Positions 29,843 through 37,981 are shown, counted from the stretch's first letter. The stretch: 64,000 nucleotides of DNA from Arthrobacter globiformis (GCF_030818015.1 NZ_JAUSZX010000001.1:3720001-3784000), one strand, 5' to 3'. The notes: generated by a model from the sequence alone, not told the origin. Numbers and translations: made by a program.

Positions 29843-30625
29843 CTACTCCGCGCGCTTCGGCGCCAGCCGGTAGCCAACACCGCGCACCGTGACCAGCCAA
29901 CGGGGATCCTGCGGGTCCTCGCGCAGCTTGCGGCGCAGGTTGCCGATGTGCACCTCAACGGCCCGTTCGTCGGCTTCGCTGATATAAGTGTCGTCGCGGT
30001 AGTACTCGCCCCGCACCACGCGCACCAGATCGGCCCGGGTGCGTACCGCGCCTGTTCCCTTCAGCAGCTCGTGCAGCAGGTCGAATTCGCTCCGGGTCAG
30101 CCCAAGGGGCGTGCCGCGCAGGGCCACGGTCCGGGTTTCGGTATCGAGAGCCAGCCCGTTGTGAAGCAGTACGCTGCCCCGGCGTGAAGCGGAGGAACCG
30201 GCGGAACCGGACTCCGCAGCGGAGGAGGAGGCGGCGACCTCGCCGGAAGCAACCCTGGGCCGGCGCATCATTGCCGAGATGCGCGCCCGCAGTTCGCGCG
30301 GCCGGAAGGGCTTGACGATGTAGTCATCCGCTCCGCCCTGAAGCGCGCTGATGGTGTCCAGCTCGTCATTCCGGCCGGTAAGCATCACCACGTAGGCATC
30401 GCTGAACTGGCGGATGCGGCGAAGGACCTCGAAGCCGTCAATGTCCGGCAGACCGACGTCGAGCGTTATTACGTTTGCCTGGCGCTGCCTGGCCACATCA
30501 ACCCCGTCGCGGCCGGTCCCTGCTGAGTGCACCTCAAAACCGGCCTGCTGCAAAACCGCGTCGAGGAGATTCCGAACATCGTCGTCGTCCTCGATAACCA
30601 CGGCAACACCAAGATCGCCCACCAC
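29843..30625 (-). CDS. OmpR-family response regulator
   Basis: 260 residues. Receiver domain 1-120 with intact acidic pair E12-D13, phospho-acceptor D56 (VITLDVGLPD), Thr in VMLTG and Lys in IVKPFRPRE. A Ser/Ala/Gly linker (about 130-160) leads to a winged-helix DNA-binding domain ending HIGNLRRKL...TVRGVGYRLAP. Divergent from the histidine kinase at 30873, its likely partner, and convergent with the Hpt-like gene. Paralogous to the regulator at 34888-35760. Confidence 0.9.
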   Translation of the reverse strand: MVGDLGVAVVIEDDDDVRNLLDAVLQQAGFEVHSAGTGRDGVDVARQRQANVITLDVGLPDIDGFEVLRRIRQFSDAYVVMLTGRNDELDTISALQGGADDYIVKPFRPRELRARISAMMRRPRVASGEVAASSSAAESGSAGSSASRRGSVLLHNGLALDTETRTVALRGTPLGLTRSEFDLLHELLKGTGAVRTRADLVRVVRGEYYRDDTYISEADERAVEVHIGNLRRKLREDPQDPRWLVTVRGVGYRLAPKRAE

Positions 30626-30872
30626 TACCTCTATCCAGGTAAAACCACCGCACAGCCCAGCGCAATGCGGTAAGCGTTACCAGATTACCTACGCTACAAC
30701 GAAGAGAGGCCGAAAGACCGAAAATTGCCGATATCTTTTAGACGCACACCGGACGGTAGCGTCTGCCCCTCCATTACCGAAGAATAGCTGTGCATAATGG
30801 GCTTCATGTCTTGGATTAACGACGAGTGTCCCCGGAATTCGGCAGAGCAGGCGAGTACCGGGCGCTGCAGCA
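30626..30872. promoter_or_regulatory. Divergent promoter region of regulator and kinase
   Basis: 247 bp, AT-richer than its surroundings. A CATAAT hexamer at 30793-30798 is a candidate plus-strand -10 box. A 24-codon open frame begins at ATG 30806 and ends with TGA at 30878-30880, overlapping the TTG start of the kinase; it could be a leader peptide coupling translation. No clear -35 box. Confidence 0.35.
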
Positions 30873-32540
30873 TTGGGTGAGCAGGTGCTGGTCCACGACA
30901 CGGACCGATTTTTCCGCCGGCTGCAGCCCCGCGTCCAGGTGGCGCTATGCCAGCTCCCGGTAACCCTTATTCTTGCGGCGTTGGCAATCGCCTCCCCGGC
31001 GGTCTGGCCTACGCTCATCGAGAGCGGCGTATTCATCGCCGCCATCATCATGATGGTGACCACGTTTATCGCGTGCTTTCTGGTTCCCTGGGAACGCCTG
31101 GCGCCCAACGCCTACCTGCTAATTCCGATAGTTGACCTGGTGGTCATCGGACTGGCCCGCAACGGTGCCGTTCCTGCCGTTGCCGGGCTCGGAGTTCTGG
31201 CGATATTCCCGGTCATCTGGCTTTCCAGCTCCGAAGCCTTCCCGCGCACCACCGTAATCCTGAGCTTTTTCGGCCCGCTCCTCATCGGCATTCCGTCGCT
31301 GGTCCAAAAGTTTCCCAAAATTTCACCTTCTGACATTGCCACGGCAATTCTGCTTCCGCTAATGATGGTGGCCGTCTCGGTGGCAATCAGGTTCGCCGGA
31401 GCTAATGTGCGGCTGCAGCGCCTGAGGCTGGAGAAGAAGGATGCCGAGCTCCGCGAACTGCTCGCGGAAAGCAAGAACCGCGAACGGCTGCTCAAGACCA
31501 TTCTGGACACCACGGATGTGGGTATTGTGGCCGTGGACGCCGACGGCCAGAAGGTGCTGGTTAACGACCAGCAGAAAACTTTCAGGCAGGCGGCAGCCCC
31601 GCCTGGCATGGAGCAGCCGCTCGAAGCGCAGCAGCTCATGTTCGGCCAGGACCGAGTGACCCCGCTTCCGCTGGACAAGCGCCCCATCCGCCGGGCCGTT
31701 GCCGGCGAGACTTTCGCTGACTACCTGGTGTGGCTGGGCGAGGGATCAACGCAGAGGGCCGTTTCCACCGCTGCGCGGATCATCAAGAACGACGACGGCG
31801 GGTTCAGCGGGGCGGTCATCGTCTACAGTGACGTCACCGGCCTGGTGGAGGCGCTCTCTGCCAAAGAAGAGCTGGTCTCCAACGTCTCCCACGAATTCCG
31901 CAGTCCGCTGATGTCCGTCCTGGGCAATGTGGATCTGGTGCTGGATGAAGCGGACGGCCTGTCCCCCGACTCCGTGCACAGGCTGGAAGTGGTGCAGCGC
32001 AATGCCGAGCGGCTGCTCTCCCTGGTTTCCGAGCTTCTGGTGTCGGCATCCGCAGTCCTGGCCGTGCATCCCCGCCGGACCGATCTCGCAGGCTTGATCG
32101 AGAACAGCATCGGCTCGGTCCAGGCCCAGGCCGACGCCAGCAACGTCTCCCTCACCACAGACGTCCCGGCCCCGCTGTGGGCGCACGCCGACCCGCTCCG
32201 CATCGGACAGGCGCTCGACAACCTGGTGTCCAACGCCATCAAATACTCTCCCGACGGCGGCAAAGTCACCGTGAGTGCCCGGCGCAGTGACTCCTGGGTT
32301 CAGCTGAAGGTCCAGGACACAGGGATGGGCATCAGCGAGGAGGAAACATCGCGCGTCTTCACCCGGTTCTTCCGCAGCCAGGCTGCACGCCAGGCTGCGA
32401 TTCCCGGAGTGGGGCTAGGACTGTCCATCACCAAGACCATCGTGGAGCGGCATGGCGGTGCCATCTCCTGCGACAGCAAGCCCGGTGCAGGCACCACCTT
32501 CACCCTCACGCTGCCGGCCGAGGGAGTCCCCGGATCCTGA
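30873..32540 (+). CDS. Membrane sensor histidine kinase
   Basis: 555 residues. Several transmembrane helices occupy about residues 25-170 with little outside the membrane, so it probably senses something in or at the membrane. A coiled linker and a PAS-like domain (about 205-325, ILDTTDVGIVAVDADGQ) precede HisKA with His340 in VSHEFRSPL and an HATPase_c domain (NLVSNAIKYSPDGG, DTGMGI, GVGLGLSI). Start uncertain: TTG 30873 or GTG 30885. Divergent from the OmpR-type regulator at 29843-30625, the likely cognate partner. Confidence 0.9.
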   Translation: MGEQVLVHDTDRFFRRLQPRVQVALCQLPVTLILAALAIASPAVWPTLIESGVFIAAIIMMVTTFIACFLVPWERLAPNAYLLIPIVDLVVIGLARNGAVPAVAGLGVLAIFPVIWLSSSEAFPRTTVILSFFGPLLIGIPSLVQKFPKISPSDIATAILLPLMMVAVSVAIRFAGANVRLQRLRLEKKDAELRELLAESKNRERLLKTILDTTDVGIVAVDADGQKVLVNDQQKTFRQAAAPPGMEQPLEAQQLMFGQDRVTPLPLDKRPIRRAVAGETFADYLVWLGEGSTQRAVSTAARIIKNDDGGFSGAVIVYSDVTGLVEALSAKEELVSNVSHEFRSPLMSVLGNVDLVLDEADGLSPDSVHRLEVVQRNAERLLSLVSELLVSASAVLAVHPRRTDLAGLIENSIGSVQAQADASNVSLTTDVPAPLWAHADPLRIGQALDNLVSNAIKYSPDGGKVTVSARRSDSWVQLKVQDTGMGISEEETSRVFTRFFRSQAARQAAIPGVGLGLSITKTIVERHGGAISCDSKPGAGTTFTLTLPAEGVPGS

Positions 32541-32549
32541 CGCGGGTTT

Positions 32550-32585
32550 CGGTTTTCCACAATGACTCGGTTTTCCACAACGACT
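32550..32585. repeat. Tandem 18-bp repeat with DnaA-box-like cores
   Basis: Two copies of CGGTTTTCCACAAYGACT, differing at one base, at 32550-32567 and 32568-32585. Each holds TTTTCCACA, one mismatch from the DnaA box TTATCCACA. It lies just after the kinase stop and 45 bp before the DUF222/HNH start, so it could be an operator for that gene. Function is inference. Confidence 0.6.
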
Positions 32586-32630
32586 CAGGGCATCGTCGTT
32601 TTTGTCATAGCCCGATGTCATGCTGTGGGT

Positions 32631-34262
32631 ATGGATGGCATGGCTGCTGTGGAGACGTTGGAGGCTATCGGTGCCTCTGCCGCAGCGCTGGCTGCCGCCC
32701 TCCGCGGGACGGCTGATCCGGACCCGGCAGACGCGGATCCTTTGCAAGAACGGGCGGATGCTTTCCTGGACGGCCTGACCGAGGTAGCCGGCATGGAAGC
32801 CCGGTTTGCGGCCGTGAAGGTGCACCTCACCGCCGGATACGCTACTGCGGAGGCGGCGATGGCATCGCCTGACACGTCTCCACGGGAACAAGCCGTCCTG
32901 CAGATGTCCGTGACCGCGGAGGTTGCCTGTGCCCTGACCGTGAGCGAAGGGTCGGCGGCACGGTTTCTGGCTGAGTCCGCCACGTTGAGCACTGACCTGC
33001 CGTTGACGCTTGCCGCGCTGCAGGCGGGAACCCTCTCCTGGCAGCATGCCCGGGTGATGTGCGATGAAACGGACGGGCTGGATCGGGCGGCCGCTGCGGC
33101 GTTGGAGGCGCATTTCCTGGACCCTGAGGCGCCGCATGCTGCCAGGGGGTGTCCGGCCGGGGAGCTGACACCGTCCAGGTTCCGGGCCAGGGCACGCTGT
33201 TGGCGGGAGCGGCATCACCCGGTCAGCATCGAAACCCGGCACCGCAACTGTGCGAAGGACCGCCGGCTGGAGTATGTGCCGGACCGGGACGGCATGGCCT
33301 GGCTGTCGGCGTATCTGCCCGCGGACCAGGCTGCCGGGATCTGGGACCGCGCCACCGCCGGCGCCCGTGCCCTGCAGGGCCCGTCCGAATCCCGAACCCT
33401 GACCCAGCTCCGGGTGGATGTCGCCGCCGCGTGGCTGCTGGGCCCGGTTCAGCGGGTTGACGGTGCGCCTGGCGACCGGGCGGCAGGACCCTTTCCGGCA
33501 GATTCCCTGCCGGCGGGGTCCGCGCCAGGCGGTCCTGTGCGGGCCGGTGATATGCAGTCTCCGGCGGCGCAGGTCCTGGTCACGGTTCCGGTGTTCTCGC
33601 TGCTCGGCCTGACCGAGGAACCGGCCACGTTGGATGGGTACGGGCCCATCCCCGCGAGCATGGCCCGCCGGCTCGTGGCCGACGGCGGGACGTCGTTCCT
33701 TCGGGTGCTGACCGATCCGCGGGATGGTGCGCCGCTAGAGATCGGACGCACCAGCTACCGGATCCCAAAGCACATGCGCCAATGGCTGCGGCTCCGCGAC
33801 GGAAAATGCACGTTCCCCGGCTGCAACAACCACTCCCTGGACAACGACGCCGACCACGTGCTGGCCTGGGCCGACGGGGGGACCACCGGGATCAGCAACC
33901 TCGGCCAGCCCTGCCCCAAACACCACCGCCTCAAACACGGCACAACATGGAGACCGGTCGGCGCCACCCGGGACACGCCACCTGGCTGGATCTCACCCAC
34001 CGGCCGCCACTACCCCAGCGAACAACAGGACTGGGAACCACCACACTGGCCCGACCCACCACCCGGCCAGGACCGTCCGGAGCCACAAGACTGGCTGGAG
34101 CCGCCGGACTGGCCCGACGCCGCCGCCGGCCTCGTGGGCTCCACCAATCCCGAGGGCTTCATCAACCCCGACAGCTTCGACGGCTACGACGCCTTCAAGG
34201 GCCCGGAACTACCACTGCCGGTGGATCCTTGGCCCGACTGGGCATCATCCACAGCGGCGTAG
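32631..34262 (+). CDS. DUF222 / 13E12-repeat protein with HNH endonuclease domain
   Basis: Actinobacterial multi-copy family of unclear role. The ATG at 32631 (MDGMAAVETLEA) is chosen over a TTG-poor upstream extension that crosses the tandem repeat. DUF222 covers about residues 25-290, followed by a Pro/Gly/Ala-rich insertion (about 270-305). The HNH nuclease region has CTFPGC, DADHVLAWADGG, SNL and CPKHHRLKH, with zinc ligands and catalytic His present. The C-terminal ~110 residues are Trp/Pro/Asp rich. Family members are often in repeated, mobile-like genomic copies. Confidence 0.88.
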   Translation: MDGMAAVETLEAIGASAAALAAALRGTADPDPADADPLQERADAFLDGLTEVAGMEARFAAVKVHLTAGYATAEAAMASPDTSPREQAVLQMSVTAEVACALTVSEGSAARFLAESATLSTDLPLTLAALQAGTLSWQHARVMCDETDGLDRAAAAALEAHFLDPEAPHAARGCPAGELTPSRFRARARCWRERHHPVSIETRHRNCAKDRRLEYVPDRDGMAWLSAYLPADQAAGIWDRATAGARALQGPSESRTLTQLRVDVAAAWLLGPVQRVDGAPGDRAAGPFPADSLPAGSAPGGPVRAGDMQSPAAQVLVTVPVFSLLGLTEEPATLDGYGPIPASMARRLVADGGTSFLRVLTDPRDGAPLEIGRTSYRIPKHMRQWLRLRDGKCTFPGCNNHSLDNDADHVLAWADGGTTGISNLGQPCPKHHRLKHGTTWRPVGATRDTPPGWISPTGRHYPSEQQDWEPPHWPDPPPGQDRPEPQDWLEPPDWPDAAAGLVGSTNPEGFINPDSFDGYDAFKGPELPLPVDPWPDWASSTAA

Positions 34263-34305
34263 AACGGCGCGCCAATCTGGTGACGCGCCAAGAAGGAGAC
34301 TCTCC

Positions 34306-34791
34306 CTAGTCCAGCGGCAGGGTCACGGTGACGGACGTTCCCGCGGAGGGAGCCGACTCGAGCGCCATCCGGCCGCCGGCGGAAGTGACGGCGAGGCGCA
34401 TGAGCCGCAGCCCCATGCCCGAGTGCCTGCCGTGGGTGGCGGCCTCAACATCGAAGCCGCTGCCGTCGTCGGTCACGCGGAGCTGGACAGCGTGATTGTC
34501 GCCGGAGCGGCAGACACAGCACAGCCGGACGGTCACGGCGGACGCCCCGGCGTATTTATGGATGTTGCTCAGGAGCTCCTGTGCCGCCCGGTAAAGCAGC
34601 ATGGCGGATTTCCTGTCCACTTCCATTCCATGATGGGGCGCCTCGAGGTGTACGGTGATCCCGCGTTCGCGCAGCGGGAGGGCCAAACGGTCAATCGCCC
34701 CCGCGACGCCAAGCGCATAGAAATCAACCGGATGCGTATCGGTAAGAACGCCACGGACTGCGACCACGTCGTCGCTTGTTAGTGATTTCAT
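34306..34791 (-). CDS. Stand-alone GHKL ATPase (histidine-kinase catalytic domain only)
   Basis: 161 residues, almost all HATPase_c: N box ELLSNIHKYAGA, G1 box VTDDGSGFD and G2 box SGMGLRLM, resembling the C-terminal half of NarX/DesK-type kinases. No dimerisation helix with a phospho-His and no sensor domain precede it; the 97 bp upstream up to the regulator gene hold no fragment of one. It may phosphorylate nothing and instead bind a partner, or act as an anti-sigma-like kinase. Downstream of, and co-oriented with, the regulator at 34888. Confidence 0.8.
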   Translation of the reverse strand: MKSLTSDDVVAVRGVLTDTHPVDFYALGVAGAIDRLALPLRERGITVHLEAPHHGMEVDRKSAMLLYRAAQELLSNIHKYAGASAVTVRLCCVCRSGDNHAVQLRVTDDGSGFDVEAATHGRHSGMGLRLMRLAVTSAGGRMALESAPSAGTSVTVTLPLD

Positions 34792-34887
34792 GTTCCAACT
34801 GTGCGCCTGGCGCCTTGTTATTTTCTTGTAACTTTGCGGCGTGTCCCCCGTTTGAAGGGGCGCATTGTGTGTGGGCCCTGTCGGCGG

Positions 34888-35760
34888 CTACGCCAAGGTG
34901 TAGCCGGACCCGCGAACCGTCTTGAGCCAGCGTGGTTTCCTTGCATCGTCCCCCAGCTTCCGGCGCAGGTTTCCGACGTGGGTCTCGATGATCCGGCCGG
35001 GGTCCCGCGTCCCGGCCACGCCGACTTCCGGGTTGCCCGGTTCCCGCCTCACAAGGCCCAGAAGCCCGACGAGTTCCGCCTTGGTAACCACGCCGCTGCC
35101 TCGCTCCAGCAGGATGTGCAGCAGGTCGAACTCCGTTCGGGTCAGCTGCAGCGTACGCCCTCCCAGGGTGGCCGCCCGCGTTACGCAGTCGAGCTCCAGC
35201 CCCTTGTGCTTGTAGCTGCACTCGTAGCCCCGGTCGGGTGCACGGCCCTCCGCTGTTGCAAGGCCATGAACTGCCGTAAGTCCTTGGGCCAGCGCGGGAT
35301 CCTGCGCGGGCTTCTCCGTGGTCGCGGTCTGCAGCCGCGGTGAAACCAGGGGCGGTTCCCGGGGCGTCACGATCGGCGGAACCGTCAGCTGCCGGGGTCG
35401 GCGCAGCATGCCGTCAACGCGGGCCCGGAGTTCCCGTGGCCGGATGGGCTTGACCATATAGTCGTCAGCCCCGGCGTCGAACCCCTTCAGGGTGGCCCGG
35501 AGGTCGCGCCGCGCTGTGATGATCAGGATGTAGGTGTGGCTGAACTCGCGGATGCGCCGCAGCACGTCGTAGCCGTCGGTGTCAGGAAGCACCAGGTCCA
35601 GCGTGACAGTGTCCGGCTGCATGGCACGAACCAGCGCCACCCCGGATTCGCCGGTGGCAGCGCAGTGCACCTCGAAGCCGCCTTCCCCGAGCGTTGCCTG
35701 CAACGAGGACCGGACTTCCTCATCCATGTCGATGACGACAACGACGCGACGATCATTCAT
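34888..35760 (-). CDS. OmpR-family response regulator with altered acidic pocket
   Basis: 290 residues. The receiver has the acceptor D55 (VTLDLVLPD), Thr in IITARR and Lys in MVKPIRPRE, but the second acidic residue of the Mg2+ pocket is Met12 (VVVIDMDEEV). A long Pro/Thr/Ala linker (about 120-175) leads to a winged-helix domain ending HVGNLRRKL...TVRGSGYTLA. It is a paralogue of the regulator at 29843-30625, with the same RIREFS, GADDY and RPRELRAR patches. Probably co-transcribed with the GHKL gene 97 bp downstream. Confidence 0.87.
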   Translation of the reverse strand: MNDRRVVVVIDMDEEVRSSLQATLGEGGFEVHCAATGESGVALVRAMQPDTVTLDLVLPDTDGYDVLRRIREFSHTYILIITARRDLRATLKGFDAGADDYMVKPIRPRELRARVDGMLRRPRQLTVPPIVTPREPPLVSPRLQTATTEKPAQDPALAQGLTAVHGLATAEGRAPDRGYECSYKHKGLELDCVTRAATLGGRTLQLTRTEFDLLHILLERGSGVVTKAELVGLLGLVRREPGNPEVGVAGTRDPGRIIETHVGNLRRKLGDDARKPRWLKTVRGSGYTLA

Positions 35761-35846
35761 CCCTTACCCCCTGTAAGGACCGCATGATTAAAGACTGCGT
35801 CTCAGCCTACTCGCCGGTGGCCCGAAACCAGGCACACCCTTTCCGG

Positions 35847-36821
35847 CTACCGAAGCCCCAGTGTGCGCGCGAACGCATGCAACACTGGCAATGCCCACCC
35901 GAGAATCGCCCTCTTCACGTCCGAAAGGGTGATTATACATTCCACAACACCGGCTGCGCCGGAAGCATGGAGAAGCCCGTGGACGGATATGCCAGAACCC
36001 AAGTAGCCCGCAGCGTGCATCGAAACCGCCGCACCCAAGGCCACGGGAGTGCCTGCAGCCCGCATGCTTGAATGCACTTCGTGCAGGCCATGCACGGCCG
36101 CTGTACAGTCCGAACAGGTCCGACGATGCAGGTTCACCCTAAGAGTCTCTCGGCGCGAGGCCGTGTCCATCACCATACGGGCAAGGATCGGCAGATACTT
36201 CCGGCATTGTTCGCTGGCTGCGCCCCCGATATGTTCAACAAGGTACGCTTCGCGCAGCCCCCGGCGCGCCCTCCGCAATAGCGCAGAAACCGCGTTAGCC
36301 TCGATTTCCAAGATCGGCGCCAGCTGGCGCGGCCGGAGCCCAACCACATCCACGTGCCAGAGGACCTGCTGCCATCGCGGCGGAAGCGTGGAGAAGGCCC
36401 GCGCCGCCATTTCACGCTCAGCCGTCCCGTCAACATGGGCATATCCGACGTCTTCGACAGAAGTTTCGGGGAGGTGCTCCACGGCGTATTCGTAACTGCG
36501 CCTGCGCCAGTGATCCGCCGCGCTGGTGCGGATGGCACGGTAAAAGTAAGGACGAAAGGGACCTGTGGGCCCCTTTCCGCACCGTATAGCGGACAGGACT
36601 TTGAGGAAGGCATGCGCCGCCAGATCTTCGGCGTCGTCGTGGTTCCTGGTAAGGCTGTAGGCAAAGGCAACGCCGGCATCCCAATGTTTCAGGTGGAGCA
36701 TCGTCACTGCATGTGGGTCCGCCGCAGCGCTAGCTCGGACAATTCCGGCCTCCCCGTCGGGGTCTTGCCCGGGGGTGAAGGACGTGGCACCCGGATCGGC
36801 GTGGGGCTGGTGAGCGCTCAC
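35847..36821 (-). CDS. ECF sigma factor fused to a zinc anti-sigma motif
   Basis: 324 residues. Sigma region 2 (about 35-115: HDDAEDLAAHAFLKVL, RPYFYRAIRTSAADHWRRR) and region 4 (about 138-195: FSTLPPRWQQVLW, ANAVSALLRRARRGLREAY) are clear. A C-terminal extension has Cys206 and then H-R-R-T-C-S-D-C (His232, Cys236, Cys239), the HX3CX2C zinc anti-sigma pattern, followed by weakly hydrophobic segments to the end. The sigma factor therefore probably carries its own sensor/inhibitor. GTG start without a clear binding site; a later Met41 is possible. No separate anti-sigma gene is adjacent. Confidence 0.82.
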   Translation of the reverse strand: MSAHQPHADPGATSFTPGQDPDGEAGIVRASAAADPHAVTMLHLKHWDAGVAFAYSLTRNHDDAEDLAAHAFLKVLSAIRCGKGPTGPFRPYFYRAIRTSAADHWRRRSYEYAVEHLPETSVEDVGYAHVDGTAEREMAARAFSTLPPRWQQVLWHVDVVGLRPRQLAPILEIEANAVSALLRRARRGLREAYLVEHIGGAASEQCRKYLPILARMVMDTASRRETLRVNLHRRTCSDCTAAVHGLHEVHSSMRAAGTPVALGAAVSMHAAGYLGSGISVHGLLHASGAAGVVECIITLSDVKRAILGWALPVLHAFARTLGLR

Positions 36822-37192
36822 ATCGAAGCCGTCGCTGTACTGAGGCGGATCTTTTCCACATGCCCTCCACGCTGAGACTGTGCCGTATCCCCCTCGTCGT
36901 GATCTTACTCACACGAAGGATATCCATCGACTTTTTTTCATAGGATTTTCACGGAAGCGCCGCCGTCCTACGGTATGGGGCGCGCCGCGGTTTCGGAGGA
37001 TCTCCCATGCCCCCAGCCAGCTACTGGCACACGGACACGCATGAGCTGGCCGACGGCGCCTGGCGAGGGTTCTGGTCATACACCACTCAGATCTACAGCC
37101 GCACGAGGGCGGTGCTAACGCCGTCGCGGGCACATCCACCCTCGGCAGATGCTCGTGGTCCTAATAGGCGGTCCGCTGAGAGCCGGTTGTCT
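36822..37192. other. Gap with a possible gene remnant on the plus strand
   Basis: 371 bp upstream of the sigma gene. It contains a T7 run at 36932-36938. From ATG 37007, seven bases after GGAGG, comes a coding-like stretch of about 36 codons (MPPASYWHTDTHELADGAWRG and on). After that the frame becomes the antisense of the DUF1508 gene. It may be the start of a broken gene or a small protein; nothing is recognised. The promoter of the sigma gene should lie at the left end. Confidence 0.35.
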
Positions 37193-37390
37193 TTAAGAAT
37201 CGGCGGTGGGGTCGGTGAGATCCACAATTCTCCCGGCGACCGCAACTTCTCGCACGGCCCAGATACCGGCAATCGCGGCATCCTCATGGGCGAAAGCCTC
37301 CGAGGTGAGCATCAGGGAACCATCCAATGCGACCAGTCGGAACCTGTGGCAACCATCCCCGTCCAGATACAGTTCAAAACTAGCGGCCAT
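37193..37390 (-). CDS. DUF1508 (YegP-like) small protein
   Basis: 65 residues forming one DUF1508 unit: FELYLDGDGCHRFRLVALDG, then SEAF, then AAIAGIWAVREVA and IVDLTD. Strong AGGAG six bases before the ATG. The family (E. coli YegP has two units) is small and cytosolic with no established role. It is on the same strand as the sigma gene but 370 bp upstream of it. An opposite-strand open frame covers it fully and is judged non-coding here. Confidence 0.82.
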   Translation of the reverse strand: MAASFELYLDGDGCHRFRLVALDGSLMLTSEAFAHEDAAIAGIWAVREVAVAGRIVDLTDPTADS

Positions 37391-37614
37391 GGCGTTCTCC
37401 TAACATGATGCGGAGCGTGTATGCCCCGACTCCAACGAAACCGTCACAGATAACTACTGGCCTCAGCCCATTTCGTGACGGCACACGGGTCCAGGGACCC
37501 CCATCCACCTGGCAATGCCAATTGCGTCACGAATCCGCCGCCGTCCGGTCTATAGAGTGACGCTCCTGCTTCGGCTGACTCCCCAGGTCTGCGGTGCAGG
37601 ACAGAGAGGACAAC

Positions 37615-37914
37615 ATGCACAAGGCACTAGTCAAGAATCCGACGCCGGCCAACGGAGGCCGCGGGACAGCCCTGCACGCGCTGAACGCGATAAAACGGGC
37701 ACCCAGAATGGCCATCCTGAGAAGTATCAGAGCCGGGGAATGGCATACCGGCAGAGAGATCGAAGATTTACTCGGATTGTCGGCACAGGAAGCCTTGCCG
37801 CACCTAGCAGTGCTACAGGAGCTCGGACTCCTCCTCCACGACGACGGTCACTTTAGTGTGAACACCGATGCCTTGGATGCCCTGCTTCTCCAGTCTCGGG
37901 CCATCTCCACGTAG
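37615..37914 (+). CDS. Small winged-helix (ArsR-like) protein
   Basis: 99 residues. After a short basic N-terminus, RMAILRSIRAGEWHTGREIEDLLGLSAQEALPHLAVLQELGLLLHDDGHF reads as a winged helix-turn-helix of the ArsR/MarR type, with helix, turn, recognition helix and wing. No metal-binding Cys pair is seen. ATG chosen for AGAGAGGA just upstream; a GTG at 37594 is in frame. It converges with truA and marks the right edge of the tad/signalling block. Target unknown. Confidence 0.72.
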   Translation: MHKALVKNPTPANGGRGTALHALNAIKRAPRMAILRSIRAGEWHTGREIEDLLGLSAQEALPHLAVLQELGLLLHDDGHFSVNTDALDALLLQSRAIST

Positions 37915-37981
37915 ACCACACACCCTGTGCCTGTGGATCCCCAAACACATAGGCGGTCTGTCGCTGACCAACGGGGCAGGC

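Noticed and set aside
32587..32630. LexA (SOS) box upstream of the DUF222/HNH gene
   Set aside because: No GAAC-N4-GTTY-like palindrome was found; only the tandem TTTTCCACA repeat is present.
37007..37408. A full 133-residue plus-strand protein
   Set aside because: Most of it is the antisense of the DUF1508 gene, which has a better ribosome binding site and a recognisable family pattern. Only the first ~36 codons are kept as a possible remnant.
19237..37981. Integrative element or prophage carrying the tad block
   Set aside because: No integrase, transposase, tRNA target or flanking direct repeat could be seen at either edge, so only the unusual position is reported.
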